Under the pieces are notes generated by a model that worked only from the letters and a program-made list of their open reading frames with translations, searched no databases and was not told where the DNA came from. From the NCBI GenBank assembly GCA_017848795.1, contig JAFIHG010000022.1, forward strand, positions 1-64,000: DNA of 64,000 nt. Reading direction: 5' to 3'. The stretch is from Candidatus Nanopelagicales bacterium (GTDB lineage Bacteria; Actinomycetota; Actinomycetes; S36-B12; CAIYMF01). A program made the translations under genes and the position numbers. Below are positions 19,772 through 29,475 of the stretch, one piece after another. Within the stretch, counting starts at the first letter, position 1. Each line of letters begins with the position of its first letter.

Positions 19772-21916
19772 GTGAGCGCACCGGCGGTCGACGCCGCGCA
19801 ACCCCGCCCGACCCGCGGCCGCAGCGGCGGCGCTGCGCGCGCCGGGGGCTACTCGGCCAAGCACCTGTCGGTCCTCGACGGGCTCGACGCGGTGCGCAAG
19901 CGCCCGGGCATGTACATCGGGTCGACCGACGGGCGCGGGCTGATGCACTGCCTGTGGGAGATCATCGACAACGCGGTCGACGAGGCGCTCGCCGGGCACT
20001 GCGGACGGATCGACGTGCTGCTCCACCCGGACGGGTCGGTGGAGGTCCGCGACGACGGGCGCGGCATCCCGGTCGACGTCGAGCCGAAGACCCGACTGTC
20101 GGGCGTGGAGGTGGTGCTGACCAAGCTGCACGCCGGCGGCAAGTTCGGCGGCGGCTCCTACACGGCCTCCGGCGGGCTGCACGGCGTCGGCGCCTCCGTG
20201 GTCAACGCGCTCTCCGAGCGCATGGACATCGAGGTCGACCGCGACGGCAAGGTCCACGGGATGTCGTTCCGGCGCGGGGTGCCGGGCATCTTCGACGACG
20301 CGGGCCCGGACGCCGCGTTCCACCGCAAGAGCGGGTTGCACGTACGCGGCAAGGCCAAACGCGGCGTGACCGGAACCCGGATCCGCTTCTGGCCCGACCG
20401 TCAGATCTTCGCCCCTGGTGCGGACGTCGACGTGGAGGCGCTGCATCGCAGGGCCCGCCAGACGGCGTTCCTCGTACCCGGGCTGCGCCTGGTGGTCCGT
20501 GACGAGCGCCCGCGCGGCGACCAGGACGGCGCGCCGGCTGCCGGCGTCGAGGACTACTGCTTCCGCGGCGGGATCGCCGAGTTCGTCGACCACCTCGCGA
20601 CCGACGAGCCGGTGACCGGGGTGGTCCGGTTGCAGGGTGCGGGCCACTTCCACGAGACCGTCCCGGTGCTCGACGCGAAGGGGCACCTCACCCCACGCGA
20701 GGTCGAGCGCGAGCTGACGGTGGACGTGGCCATGCGGTGGGGCGTCGGCTACGAGTCCGACATCCGGTCGTTCGTCAACATCATCGCGACGCCGAAGGGC
20801 GGCACGCACCTGGCGGGCTTCGAGCGGGCGCTGACCAAGACGGTCAACGAGGCGTTGCGCACTGCGAAGGTCCTCAAGTCCGCGGAGGACAACGTCCTGA
20901 AGGAGGACGCCACCGAGGGTCTCACGGCCGTCGTGACGGTACGGCTGGCCGAGCCGCAGTTCGAGGGCCAGACCAAGGAGGTGCTCGGCACCCCGGCCGC
21001 CTCGCGGATCGTGGCGAACGTCGTCGGCAAGTCCCTGGCCGCCTGGTTCGCGACACCGCCGCGCGGGGAGAAGGCAGCCGCCCGCGCCGTGCTGGACAAG
21101 GTGGCCGGGGCGGCCCGGGCGCGCATCGCGGCCCGCACGCACCGCGACGTGCAGCGGCGCAAGAACGCGCTCGAGTCCTCCGCGCTGCCCGCCAAGCTCG
21201 CCGACTGCCGCAGCAACGACGTCGGACGCAGCGAACTGTTCATCGTCGAGGGTGACAGCGCGCTCGGGACCGCCAAGCTCGCACGCAACGCGGAGTTCCA
21301 GGCGCTGCTGCCGATCCGCGGCAAGATCCTCAACACCCAGCGCGCGTCGGTCGCCGACATGCTCAAGAACGCCGAGTGCGCCGCCATCATCCAGGTGATC
21401 GGCGCCGGCTCCGGACGCAGCTTCGAGCTGGAGGCGGCCCGCTACGGCAAGGTCATCCTGATGTCGGACGCCGACGTCGACGGGGCGCACATCCGCTGCC
21501 TGCTGCTGACCCTGGTCCACCGCTACCTGCAGCCGCTGCTCGCGGACGGCCGGGTCTACGCCGCCGTACCACCGCTGCACCGGTTCGAGGTGATCGGTCA
21601 AGGACGGGCCAAGAACGAGATCATCTACACGTACTCCGAGGACGAGTACCGCGCCATGTCGGCCTCCCTCGCGGCCGCCGGGCGGCGGGTGAAGGAGCCG
21701 GTGCAGCGCTACAAGGGGCTCGGCGAGATGGACGCCGGCCAGCTGCGGGAGACCACCATGGACCCGGCGACCCGGACGCTGCGGCGCATCACGGTCGGCG
21801 AGGTGGAGGCCGCCCACGAGGTGTTCGCGATGCTCATGGGCACCGACGTCGGGCCGCGCAAGGAATTCATCACGGCAGGTGCCGCCGGCCTGGACCGCTC
21901 CCGCATCGACGTCTGA
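19772..21916 (+). CDS. parE: DNA topoisomerase IV subunit B (ParE)
   Basis: The product has 714 residues. The GHKL ATPase motifs are EIIDNAVDEALAGH, DDGRGIPV and GGLHGVGASVVNALS; the TOPRIM motifs are EGDSALGTAK and DADVDGAHIRC. ALDG-type C-terminal QRYKGLGEMDAGQL completes a type IIA B subunit. With ParC it would form the decatenating topoisomerase. The assignment to ParE rather than GyrB rests on the nearby parC, the sigA context and the lack of dnaA/recF neighbours. Confidence 0.93.
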   Translation: MSAPAVDAAQPRPTRGRSGGAARAGGYSAKHLSVLDGLDAVRKRPGMYIGSTDGRGLMHCLWEIIDNAVDEALAGHCGRIDVLLHPDGSVEVRDDGRGIPVDVEPKTRLSGVEVVLTKLHAGGKFGGGSYTASGGLHGVGASVVNALSERMDIEVDRDGKVHGMSFRRGVPGIFDDAGPDAAFHRKSGLHVRGKAKRGVTGTRIRFWPDRQIFAPGADVDVEALHRRARQTAFLVPGLRLVVRDERPRGDQDGAPAAGVEDYCFRGGIAEFVDHLATDEPVTGVVRLQGAGHFHETVPVLDAKGHLTPREVERELTVDVAMRWGVGYESDIRSFVNIIATPKGGTHLAGFERALTKTVNEALRTAKVLKSAEDNVLKEDATEGLTAVVTVRLAEPQFEGQTKEVLGTPAASRIVANVVGKSLAAWFATPPRGEKAAARAVLDKVAGAARARIAARTHRDVQRRKNALESSALPAKLADCRSNDVGRSELFIVEGDSALGTAKLARNAEFQALLPIRGKILNTQRASVADMLKNAECAAIIQVIGAGSGRSFELEAARYGKVILMSDADVDGAHIRCLLLTLVHRYLQPLLADGRVYAAVPPLHRFEVIGQGRAKNEIIYTYSEDEYRAMSASLAAAGRRVKEPVQRYKGLGEMDAGQLRETTMDPATRTLRRITVGEVEAAHEVFAMLMGTDVGPRKEFITAGAAGLDRSRIDV

Positions 21917-21918
21917 GC

Positions 21919-22104
21919 GTCGGCTGTCTCGGGATCGCGGGCGGCGCGACCTATGACGCGCTGGTCGCCATGACCCTCCGCCATCACCGCGCCGGGCTGG
22001 TCACGCGTGATCGACGCGCGCTCGAGACGTACCGGCGCGCCGGGCTCTCACCCACCGCTGCCGGGCTGAAGCCCGCTTCTCCGGCGGCACCGCGCGCTCC
22101 GTAG
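21919..22104 (+). pseudogene. 3' relic of a PIN-domain (VapC-type) toxin gene
   Basis: Directly after the parE stop an unstarted frame reads CLGIAGGATYDALVAMTL, then TRDRRALETYRRAGLSP, ending at TAG 22102-22104. This matches the C-terminal third of VapC-like PIN proteins, where the Gly-Gly-xxx-Tyr-Asp-Ala-Leu segment holds the third acidic residue and TRDRRA the fourth strand. The N-terminal two thirds and any antitoxin gene are missing. The stop codon TAG is part of the fprA -10 box. Confidence 0.72.
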
Positions 22105-22107
22105 ACT
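22102..22107 (+). promoter_or_regulatory. -10 box TAGACT of fprA (leaderless)
   Basis: It ends 8 nt before the fprA ATG. Confidence 0.6.
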
Positions 22108-22115
22108 CCGGGCGC

Positions 22116-23483
22116 ATGGAAGCGACGAGCACCCGACCGGTACGTGTGGCCATCGTGGGTGCGGGCCCGTCGGGGCTCTACGCCGCCGACGCCCTCACCC
22201 AGCAGACCGACGTCCCGGTCTCGGTCGACATCCTGGACCGGTTGCCCGTCCCGTTCGGGCTGGTGCGCTACGGCGTCGCGCCCGACCACCTCTCGCTGCG
22301 GGGGGTCAAGAACACCCTCGAGCAGGTGCTCTCCCACGAACGGGTGCGCTTCCTCGGCGCGGTGGAGCTCGGCAGCACGCTCACCGTCGAGCAGCTGCTG
22401 CGGCACTACGACGCGGCGATCCTCACGTACGGCGCATCGAGCGACCGCCACCTGGGCATCCCGGGCGAGGAGCTGCCGGGCAGCATCGCCGCGACCGACC
22501 TCGTGAACTGGTACTGCGGGCACCCGGACGCCGTCCGCGAGCAGGTCGAGCCGGCGCTGCAGGACGTGCGGGCCGCGGTCGTCGTGGGCGTCGGCAACGT
22601 CGCCGTCGACGTGACCCGCGTGCTCGCCAAGACCGGCGCGGAGCTCGAGCACACCGAGATGCCGCAGCACGTACTGGACCTGCTGGAGAAGACCGGCATC
22701 ACCGACGTCCACGTGCTCGGCCGGCGCAGCGCCGTCCACGCCTCCTGGACCACCAAGGAGCTGCGCGAGCTCGGCGCCCTCGACGACGTCGACGTCGTCG
22801 TCGACCCGGCCGAGGTGGACCTGCCGGTGCCGACGGACCGCCTCGCCGCGCGCAACCTGGCAGTCCTGCAGGAGTTCGCCGCACGGACACCGGCCGGCAA
22901 GGGCCGGCGGATCCACTTCCACTTCTGCAGCCGGCCGGTCGCGATCACCGGCGCGGAGCGGGTGGCCGCGGTGGAGGTGGAGCGCACCGAGGTGGACGAG
23001 ACCGGTGCAGCCCGGGGCACCGGCGAGACCTGGACGCTGCCGGCCCAGCTGGTGGTGCGCAGCGTCGGGTACCGCGGCCTCGGCCTGGACGGGGTGCCGT
23101 ACGACGCCTCGCGCGGTGTCGTGCCGAGCGAGGAGGGCCGGGTCCTCGCTGACGGCGCGCCGCTGAGCGGGCTGTACGTCGCCGGGTGGATCAAGCGTGG
23201 TCCTACCGGGATCGTCGGCACCAACAAGAAGGATGCCGCCGAGACGGTCCGCTCGCTGCTCGCGGACGTGCCCGGGCTGCCGGGCGCCGCGGAGCCCGAA
23301 CCTGCGGCCGTCACCGCGCTGCTGGACCGCAGCGGTCAGCCGTACGTCGAGCTGTCCGGCTGGCAGGCCATCGACGCCGCCGAGCTCGCGCTGGGGGCGA
23401 GCCGCGGCCGGGCGCGTACGACCATCCACGAGCGCGAGGCACTGCTGCGCGCCGCGCGTGGCGGGCAGCCGGCCGCCGGCTGA
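22116..23483 (+). CDS. fprA: NADPH-ferredoxin reductase FprA-like
   Basis: The product has 455 residues. VAIVGAGPSGLYAADAL is the FAD dinucleotide fold; RLPVPFGLVRYGVAPDH is characteristic of the adrenodoxin-reductase/FprA group; VVVGVGNVAVDVTRVLA is the NADP fold; AGWIKRGPTGIVGTNKKDA near residue 360 is the C-terminal FAD contact. It moves electrons from NADPH to ferredoxins that feed, for example, cytochromes P450. No ferredoxin gene is adjacent. Confidence 0.94.
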   Translation: MEATSTRPVRVAIVGAGPSGLYAADALTQQTDVPVSVDILDRLPVPFGLVRYGVAPDHLSLRGVKNTLEQVLSHERVRFLGAVELGSTLTVEQLLRHYDAAILTYGASSDRHLGIPGEELPGSIAATDLVNWYCGHPDAVREQVEPALQDVRAAVVVGVGNVAVDVTRVLAKTGAELEHTEMPQHVLDLLEKTGITDVHVLGRRSAVHASWTTKELRELGALDDVDVVVDPAEVDLPVPTDRLAARNLAVLQEFAARTPAGKGRRIHFHFCSRPVAITGAERVAAVEVERTEVDETGAARGTGETWTLPAQLVVRSVGYRGLGLDGVPYDASRGVVPSEEGRVLADGAPLSGLYVAGWIKRGPTGIVGTNKKDAAETVRSLLADVPGLPGAAEPEPAAVTALLDRSGQPYVELSGWQAIDAAELALGASRGRARTTIHEREALLRAARGGQPAAG

Positions 23484-23490
23484 TCCCGCG

Positions 23491-23811
23491 TCAGGCCAGG
23501 GCCTGCTCGGGCGGGGCGAACACCACCAGCACCGCGAGGTCCTCGCTCACGTCGTGGAACCGGTGCTCCTCGCGGGCGGCTACGAACAGCGCGCTGCCGG
23601 GACCGACCTCGACCGTCGCGCCACCGCCGGTGAAACGGCCGCGCCCACGGGTCACGACGTAGATCTCGTCCTCGGTGTGCGGTTCCTGGTCGTCGACGCC
23701 GCCGGCCGGGATCGAATAGGTCCCGACCGACAGGTGCGCGGAGCGCAGGTGCTCCACCCAGTGGGTCGGTGCCTGCGGAGTGAACTCACCCGCGCCCGCG
23801 AGCAGCTGCAC
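23491..23811 (-). CDS. Cupin-domain protein
   Basis: The product has 106 residues from GTG 23811, 1 nt after the carbonic anhydrase stop, so translation is probably coupled. One conserved cupin barrel is visible: PHTEDEIYVVTRGRGRF gives motif 1 His and Glu, and PGSALFVAAREEHRFHD gives motif 2 with its His. Substrate unknown. Confidence 0.86.
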   Translation of the reverse strand: MQLLAGAGEFTPQAPTHWVEHLRSAHLSVGTYSIPAGGVDDQEPHTEDEIYVVTRGRGRFTGGGATVEVGPGSALFVAAREEHRFHDVSEDLAVLVVFAPPEQALA

Positions 23812-23812
23812 C

Positions 23813-24334
23813 TCAGGCTTCCAGCGGACTGAGCCGGCCGGTGTGCACGTCGTACACCGCGCCCGCGACCACGAGGTCGCGCGGCAGGTACGGGTAGCTG
23901 CGGATGCGCACCAGGTCCTCGGCGAGGGCCTGGCGCTGGTCCTGCACGGTGCTGAACTCGAGCGACCGGGTGTCGACGCCGAACTCCTTCATGATCGTCT
24001 CGTGCACCTCCTCATCGGTCGCCTTGCTCATCCGGCAGTCGGTGTGCGGCATCACCAGCACCCGCCTGACCCCGAGCAGGTAGGTCGCCAGCACCAGCGT
24101 CCGCAGCACGTCCGCCGTCACCCGCGCCCCGGCGTTGCGCAGGATCTTGGCATCGCCGCGGTCCATGCCCGTGATCGACAGCGGGTCGACCCGGCTGTCC
24201 ATGCACGTGATCAACGCGAGCCCCTTGGCCGCGACCCCGCTCTGGTCGCCACCGCGGAACAGCTCGGCGTAGTCACGGTTGGCGGCCAGCACGTCGGCCA
24301 TCGCCTCGGCCGGGAAGCGGGGTTCATCAGTCAC
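23813..24334 (-). CDS. Beta-carbonic anhydrase
   Basis: The product has 173 residues from GTG 24334. Zinc ligands fit Cys44 in CMDSR, His97 and Cys100 in HTDC; Asp46-Arg48 is the catalytic dyad. RNAGARVTADVLRTL is also typical. It interconverts CO2 and bicarbonate. TAGTGT ends 6 nt before the GTG in the 24-bp gap after parC, so it has a leaderless promoter. It may help handle the CO2 released by the urease encoded 26 kb away, but that is speculation. Confidence 0.93.
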   Translation of the reverse strand: MTDEPRFPAEAMADVLAANRDYAELFRGGDQSGVAAKGLALITCMDSRVDPLSITGMDRGDAKILRNAGARVTADVLRTLVLATYLLGVRRVLVMPHTDCRMSKATDEEVHETIMKEFGVDTRSLEFSTVQDQRQALAEDLVRIRSYPYLPRDLVVAGAVYDVHTGRLSPLEA

Positions 24335-24340
24335 GCGGGA

Positions 24341-24346
24341 ACACTA
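24341..24346 (-). promoter_or_regulatory. -10 box TAGTGT of carbonic anhydrase gene (leaderless)
   Basis: On the minus strand TAGTGT is followed by 6 nt and the GTG start. The -35 region would lie in the 3' end of parC. Confidence 0.55.
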
Positions 24347-24358
24347 CTCGCCCGGTGA

Positions 24359-26842
24359 TCACCCCGACGCGCCGTCCGGCTGTTCGGAACGCGCCCCGCC
24401 GGGGACGACGGTGCCTCCGACCGCGGCGACCGGCTTGGAGGTCGGGAGCCCGGAACCGTCGCGGCGTTCGTCGACCGGGGGGAGCGGCGCCGGTGCGCCG
24501 GCCGGCGTCGCGGCGCGCGCCGGTGCCGGACCCACCCAGGCGAGCACGAGCGCATCCTCGCCCTTGAGGAACCGCTGCACGCGCACCCCGCCGGTGGCAC
24601 GGCCCTTGGCGGGGTAGCGGTCGTACGGCGTCACCTTGACGGTGCTGCCGCCGACCCCGGGCAGCGCGCCGGAGGACGCGGCGGCGGTGACGACCTGGTT
24701 GTCCCGCGCCGGGTCGACGGCCGTGAACGCGACCGCGCGTGCCCCCGGTGCCAGCCGGACGCCGGCGACCCCGCCGCCGGCCCGGCCCTGCGGGCGTACG
24801 GCTGCCGCCGGGAAGCGCAGCAGCTGCGCGTCGCTGGTGACGAACACGAGGTCCTCCTCGCCGGTGCGCAGCTCGGCGGCGCCGACGACGCGGTCGTCGC
24901 CGTCGAGCCGTACCACCGGCCACGAGTCCTTGTTGGTCGGCGTGTCGGGTACGACCCGTTTGACGATCCCGGCGGCGGTGCCGAGCGCGAGCCCGGGACC
25001 GGTCCCGCTGACCGAGCACAGGGCCACCGGGCTCGCGCCGTCCAGCTCGACGACCGCCGCGAGCGGCACGCCTCCGGCGAGCACGGGGGCGGCGTCGGTG
25101 GCGGGCAGCGCGGGCAGCTCGAGCACGTCCAGGCGCACCACCTGGCCCGCGGACGTCACCACCCCGACCTGCCCGCGCGCGGTGGCGTGGACCGCCGAGA
25201 GCACCACGTCGTGCGCGGCCCGGTCGCCAGCCGCCGGCAGTTCGTCGGCGTCGCGGGTGCGGGCCAGCAGCCCCGTGCTGGAGAGCAGCACGACGCACGG
25301 CTCGTCGGCCACCTCGAGCGGGACCGCGGAGCTCACCGCGCCGGTCGCCTCCAGCAGCACGGTGCGCCGGGGCGTGCCGTGCGTCTTGGCGACCGCGGCG
25401 AGCTCGTCGGACACGAGCTGGCGCAGCCGGCCGTCATCACCGAGCACCTCCGCCAGCTCGGCGATCGTGGCAGCCAGCTCCTCGCGCTCCTGCTCGAGCT
25501 CGATGCGGCTGAACTTCGTCAGCCGCCGCAACGGCATCTCGAGGATGTAGTCGGTCTGCACCTGGGTCAGGTCGAAGACCTGCATGAGCCGTTCGCGGGC
25601 CCGCGCCGTGTCGTCCGACGAGCGGATCACCGCGATGACCTCGTCGATGTCGAGGATCGCGACGAGCAGTCCCTCGACCAGGTGGCGCCGGTCCTCCGCA
25701 CGCCGCTTGCGGAACTGTGAGCGCCGCCGTACGACGTCGAGCCGGTGATCGACGAACACCTGCAGCAGTTCGCGCAGCCCCAGCGTGCGTGGCTGGCCGT
25801 CCACCAGCGCGACCGCGTTGACCGCGAAGGTGTCCTCCATCGGGGTCAGCGCGTAGAGCTGCTCGAGGACCGCCTCGGGGTGGAACCCGTTCTTGACCTC
25901 GATGACGAGCCGCAGTCCGGACTCGCCGTCGGTGTAGTCCGCGACCGCGGCGATGCCCGAGAGTTTCTTGGCGTCCACCGCCTCCTTGAGCCGGGCGATC
26001 ACCTTCTCCGGTCCCACCGACGGCGGCAGGTCGGTGACGACGATCCCCTTGCGGCGGGGGCTGACGTTCTCGATGTGTGCCGACGCGCGGACCCGGAACG
26101 TGCCGCGCCCCGTCTCGTACGCCTCCCGCACGCCCTCCAGCCCGACGATCCGGCCGCCGGTGGCGAGGTCGGGACCGGGGACGAACCGTGTCAGCGCGGC
26201 GGTCGTCGCGTTCGGGTGGCGCAGCAGGTGGCGCGCCGCGGCGATCACCTCGCCGAGGTTGTGCGCAGGGATGCTGGTCGCCATGCCGACCGCGATCCCG
26301 GACGCGCCGTTGACGAGCAGGTTGGGGATCGCCGCCGGCAGCACGACCGGCTCGGTCTCCCGCCCGTCGTAGTTCGCGGCGAAGTCGACCACGTCCTCGT
26401 CGAGAGTCGCCGTCATCTCGAGCGCCGCGGGCGCGAGCCGGCACTCGGTGTAGCGCATGGCCGCCGGGCCGTCGTCCACCGAGCCGAAGTTGCCGTGCCC
26501 GTCGACCAGCGGCAGGCGCAGCGAGAACGGCTGGGCCATGCGCACCAGGGCGTCGTAGATGGCGCCGTCGCCGTGCGGGTGCAGCCGGCCCATCACCTCG
26601 CCCACGACCCGGGCGCTCTTGACGTGGCCGCGGTCGGGACGCAGCCCCAACTGCGCCATCTGGTACAGGATCCGGCGCTGCACCGGCTTGAGCCCGTCCC
26701 GGGCGTCCGGCAGCGCCCGGGAGTAGATGACGGAGTAGGCGTACTCGAGGTAGGACCCCTTCATCTCCTCCGCGACGTCGATCTCGACGATCCGCTCGTC
26801 GGGCGGTGGGGGGGACGGCGGGGCGGGGGTGCGACGTGCCAT
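24359..26842 (-). CDS. parC: DNA topoisomerase IV subunit A (ParC)
   Basis: The product has 827 residues. The winged-helix part has [20 protein letters not shown] and the catalytic tyrosine is Tyr131 in [10 protein letters not shown]. The quinolone region reads [17 protein letters not shown] with Gly93 where GyrA/ParC usually have Ser. The C-terminal pinwheel lacks a clean GyrA box ([12 protein letters not shown]), which supports ParC. A Pro/Ala-rich tail of about 50 residues ends the protein. It is on the strand opposite to parE. Confidence 0.93.
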   Translation of the reverse strand: MARRTPAPPSPPPPDERIVEIDVAEEMKGSYLEYAYSVIYSRALPDARDGLKPVQRRILYQMAQLGLRPDRGHVKSARVVGEVMGRLHPHGDGAIYDALVRMAQPFSLRLPLVDGHGNFGSVDDGPAAMRYTECRLAPAALEMTATLDEDVVDFAANYDGRETEPVVLPAAIPNLLVNGASGIAVGMATSIPAHNLGEVIAAARHLLRHPNATTAALTRFVPGPDLATGGRIVGLEGVREAYETGRGTFRVRASAHIENVSPRRKGIVVTDLPPSVGPEKVIARLKEAVDAKKLSGIAAVADYTDGESGLRLVIEVKNGFHPEAVLEQLYALTPMEDTFAVNAVALVDGQPRTLGLRELLQVFVDHRLDVVRRRSQFRKRRAEDRRHLVEGLLVAILDIDEVIAVIRSSDDTARARERLMQVFDLTQVQTDYILEMPLRRLTKFSRIELEQEREELAATIAELAEVLGDDGRLRQLVSDELAAVAKTHGTPRRTVLLEATGAVSSAVPLEVADEPCVVLLSSTGLLARTRDADELPAAGDRAAHDVVLSAVHATARGQVGVVTSAGQVVRLDVLELPALPATDAAPVLAGGVPLAAVVELDGASPVALCSVSGTGPGLALGTAAGIVKRVVPDTPTNKDSWPVVRLDGDDRVVGAAELRTGEEDLVFVTSDAQLLRFPAAAVRPQGRAGGGVAGVRLAPGARAVAFTAVDPARDNQVVTAAASSGALPGVGGSTVKVTPYDRYPAKGRATGGVRVQRFLKGEDALVLAWVGPAPARAATPAGAPAPLPPVDERRDGSGLPTSKPVAAVGGTVVPGGARSEQPDGASG

Positions 26843-26927
26843 GGGCGTGCGGGTGCTCCTCGGCCTGCGGGTGGGACCCGGTCATTCTCGCAGCCCGCCC
26901 GGACGGCCCCGCCGGCGACGCGCGGGA

Positions 26928-27015
26928 CCGTCAGCGCAGCGTGGGTGAGCCGTCAGCGCAGCGTGGGGGAGCCGTCAGCGCGGCGTGGGGGAGCCGTCAG
27001 CGCAGCGTGGGGGAG
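26928..27015. repeat. Four tandem copies of a 22-bp unit
   Basis: The units 26928-26949, 26950-26971, 26972-26993 and 26994-27015 read CCGTCAGCGCAGCGTGGGGG plus AG, with one or two differences. On the minus strand each unit carries the codons Ser-Pro-Thr-Leu-Arg-stop, so the array is a tandem duplication of the 3' end of the membrane-protein gene that starts at 27428. Confidence 0.9.
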
Positions 27016-27428
27016 GCGGTGTCGCGGGAGAGCGCGGCGATGAGCAGCGCGGCGACGCCGGAGCCGAGCGCTAGGTACGCGCCGTACCGCACGTGGGCCA
27101 CGCTCACCGCACCGGCCGACACCGAGACGGCGTTCGAGAGCACCCAGACCACCGCGCTGGCGGTGCCGGCCAGCGCCCCGACGACCGCGATCGCTCGGGC
27201 GCCGAGGAGCGCCCCGAGCACCACGAGCGCGCCGGCGACCCAGAGCAGGAAGGCGAGCGTCGCGAGGGAGGAGCCGGGTGCCCCGGCGACCGCGGACGGG
27301 TCCCACAGCCCGCGGGACGGGATCGTCATGGCCGTCGTCGTCGCATACCACGGCAGCCAGGCGCACGCCGCCAGCAGCGCTCCGCAGAGCAACGTCGCCG
27401 CCCGCGCCGCCCAGGTCATGTCCCGCAT
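26997..27428 (-). CDS. Small four-helix membrane protein of unknown function
   Basis: The product has 143 residues (140 if ATG 27419 is used). Hydrophobic segments lie at about 12-30, 52-75, 80-100 and 118-135; the loop after the first is polar (TTTAMTIPSRGLWDP). It resembles many uncharacterised actinobacterial Trp-rich-type membrane proteins, but I cannot name a family. Its last five codons and stop are the first of four tandem 22-bp repeats. Confidence 0.7.
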   Translation of the reverse strand: MRDMTWAARAATLLCGALLAACAWLPWYATTTAMTIPSRGLWDPSAVAGAPGSSLATLAFLLWVAGALVVLGALLGARAIAVVGALAGTASAVVWVLSNAVSVSAGAVSVAHVRYGAYLALGSGVAALLIAALSRDTASPTLR

Positions 27429-27503
27429 TGTGGGATGCGCCGTTGCGCCCCGGGGTCCGCCGAACGGCCGGAGTCGATCATCCGAGGGGTGCCGGTAGCC
27501 AAG

Positions 27504-28439
27504 CTACGACGGCGGTGCGGGTCGCCCGCCACGGCGAGCGATCGCGAGGGCGGCCGTACGAGCGCCCGCTTCGAGCGCGTCGCGCAGCTCGTGGCCCGTC
27601 CGATGCGCGGGCAGGAAGCCCGCCGCGAACGCGTCGCCCGCGCCGGTGCTGTCGACCACCGCCACCTGCCGGGCGGCGACCTGCGCCGGCGCGCCGGCCG
27701 GCGGGACGGCGAGCGCGCCGCCCGGCCCGAGCTTGACCACCGCCAGCGCCCGCAGCGCGCCGGCCAGCGCCCGGCCCCACTCGGCCGGTCCCGGCCCGGC
27801 CCCGAGGGCTCCGGCCAGCACGCGGGCCTCGTCCTCGTTCGCCAGCAGCACGTCCACGCCCGCGAACCACTCCAGCACGTCCGCCGGGCCCAGGTCCTGG
27901 ATCGGGCCGGCGGACGCGGCGTCGATGCTCGTCGTCATCCCGGCCGCCGCCGCGGCAGCCAGCATCGCGCGGGCCGCCGGGCGGGACTGTGCGCGCAGCA
28001 GCGCGTACCCCGACAGGTGCAGGTGATCGCCGGTGCGGAGCAGGTCAGCGGGCAGGTCCGTCTCCGCGAGCCCGAGGTTCGCGCCGGCGTCGGGGACCAT
28101 CGTGCGCTCGCCGCCGGGCACCACCACGACCAGGCAGGTGCCGGTCATCGCGTCCGGGTCGACGACGGCGCGTACGTCCACTCCCGCCTCGCGCAGCTCG
28201 GCGACGGCCGCCGGACCGAACGGGTCGGCGCCGACCCGGACCACCAGCGCCGCCGTGTGCCCGCCGGCAGCCAGCCAGTGGGCGGTGTTCGCCGCCGAGC
28301 CGCCCCCGTAGAGCTGGATCCGCCCGGGGGTGTCGGTCCCGGTGCGCAGCGGTTCGTCGATCGCCGCGACGACGTCGGTCATCACGTCCCCGACCACGAC
28401 GAACCGCGGGGCCGGGCCGCGCGGCAGGTTCGGATCCAC
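27504..28439 (-). CDS. psuK: PfkB-family carbohydrate kinase, probable pseudouridine kinase
   Basis: The product has 311 residues from GTG 28439, 13 bp after the psuG stop. PfkB signatures are GGGSAANTAHWLA near residue 40 and DSTGAGDAFAAGFLPAHRTG near the C-terminus, with the catalytic Asp in GAGD. The longer frame upstream lies within psuG and is not used. With PsuG next to it, the likely reaction is phosphorylation of pseudouridine to its 5'-phosphate. The kinase alone could also be a ribokinase-like enzyme. Confidence 0.86.
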   Translation of the reverse strand: MDPNLPRGPAPRFVVVGDVMTDVVAAIDEPLRTGTDTPGRIQLYGGGSAANTAHWLAAGGHTAALVVRVGADPFGPAAVAELREAGVDVRAVVDPDAMTGTCLVVVVPGGERTMVPDAGANLGLAETDLPADLLRTGDHLHLSGYALLRAQSRPAARAMLAAAAAAGMTTSIDAASAGPIQDLGPADVLEWFAGVDVLLANEDEARVLAGALGAGPGPAEWGRALAGALRALAVVKLGPGGALAVPPAGAPAQVAARQVAVVDSTGAGDAFAAGFLPAHRTGHELRDALEAGARTAALAIARRGGRPAPPS

Positions 28440-28452
28440 CTCGGCTGCCGGG

Positions 28453-29394
28453 TCAGCGGGCCGCGGTCGGCGCCAGCGCGGCCAGCTCACCGGCGATCTG
28501 CGCGGCGAGCCGGGCGTTGTGCTTGACCAGCAGCACGTTCGCCGCCAGCGAGGCGCCGGACGTTCGCTCGTGGAACCAGGCGAGCAGGAACGGGGTGACA
28601 TCCTTGCCGCGTACGCCCTGCGCCGCCGCCGCGGCCAGCCCGGTCGTGAGGGTGTGGTCGTGCAGCTCGCGCGGCAGCTCCTCGTCGGGGCCGAGCGGCT
28701 GCGCCACGACCATGCCGCCGGTCAGGGCGAGCCGGTCGCGGGCGGCGATGACCTCGGCGACCTCGCGCGCCGAGCTGACCGTCCAGGGCACCGCGGAGCC
28801 GGAGTCCGCGAGGTAGAAGCCCGGGAACCGGTCGGTGCCGTACCCGAGCACCGGGACGTTGAGCGTCTCGAGGCGTTCGAGGGTGGCGGGCACGTCCAGG
28901 ATCGACTTCACACCGGCGCAGACGACCGTCACCGGGGTCCTGCCGATGGTGACGAGATCGGCGGACTCGTCCCAGGTCTCGAGCGCGCCGCGGTGCACGC
29001 CGCCCAGGCCGCCGGTGGCGAACAGCCGGATCCCCGCCAGCGCGGCGAGGTGCGCGGTCGCGGCGACCGTCGTGGCACCGTGCCCGCCGCGGGAGACCAC
29101 CACGCCCAGGTCGCGCACGCTGACCTTGACGACCGTGTCGTCGTTGGCGACCGTCTCCAGCGCGGCGTCGTCGAGCCCGACGCAGGGCACGCCGCCGACG
29201 ACGGCGACCGTCGCCGGGACCGCACCCGCGTCCCGTACCGCCTGCTCGAACTCCCGAGCGACGGTCAGGTTCTCCGGGCGGGGCAGCCCGTGGCTGATGA
29301 TCGTGGACTCGAGCGCGACGACGGGACGGCCTTCGGCGAGCGCTGCGGCGACCTCGGGGGACGGCTGCACGGGGTGATCGATCACCGACGACAC
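28453..29394 (-). CDS. psuG: Pseudouridine-5'-phosphate glycosidase
   Basis: The product has 313 residues. [17 protein letters not shown] and [16 protein letters not shown], with the Schiff-base Lys, are diagnostic, as are [20 protein letters not shown] and [10 protein letters not shown]. It splits pseudouridine 5'-phosphate into uracil and ribose 5-phosphate, recycling modified RNA nucleosides. It is the first gene of a psuG-psuK operon that diverges from the GNAT/ACS fusion gene. Confidence 0.95.
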   Translation of the reverse strand: MSSVIDHPVQPSPEVAAALAEGRPVVALESTIISHGLPRPENLTVAREFEQAVRDAGAVPATVAVVGGVPCVGLDDAALETVANDDTVVKVSVRDLGVVVSRGGHGATTVAATAHLAALAGIRLFATGGLGGVHRGALETWDESADLVTIGRTPVTVVCAGVKSILDVPATLERLETLNVPVLGYGTDRFPGFYLADSGSAVPWTVSSAREVAEVIAARDRLALTGGMVVAQPLGPDEELPRELHDHTLTTGLAAAAAQGVRGKDVTPFLLAWFHERTSGASLAANVLLVKHNARLAAQIAGELAALAPTAAR

Positions 29395-29463
29395 GGTACC
29401 CGCCGTACGGCACGGCAGCCCCGATCAGGACCGCATCCGGCACCTACCGGCCCGGGACCGCAC

Positions 29464-29469
29464 TAGGTT
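29464..29469 (+). promoter_or_regulatory. -10 box TAGGTT (leaderless)
   Basis: It ends 6 nt before the GTG of the GNAT/ACS fusion gene; GGAG also lies in this gap, so a very short leader is possible. Confidence 0.5.
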
Positions 29470-29475
29470 GGAGCG

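Noticed and set aside
26928-27015. CRISPR or iteron array
   Set aside because: The 22-bp units are directly adjacent without spacers and duplicate a gene end; no replication gene is nearby.
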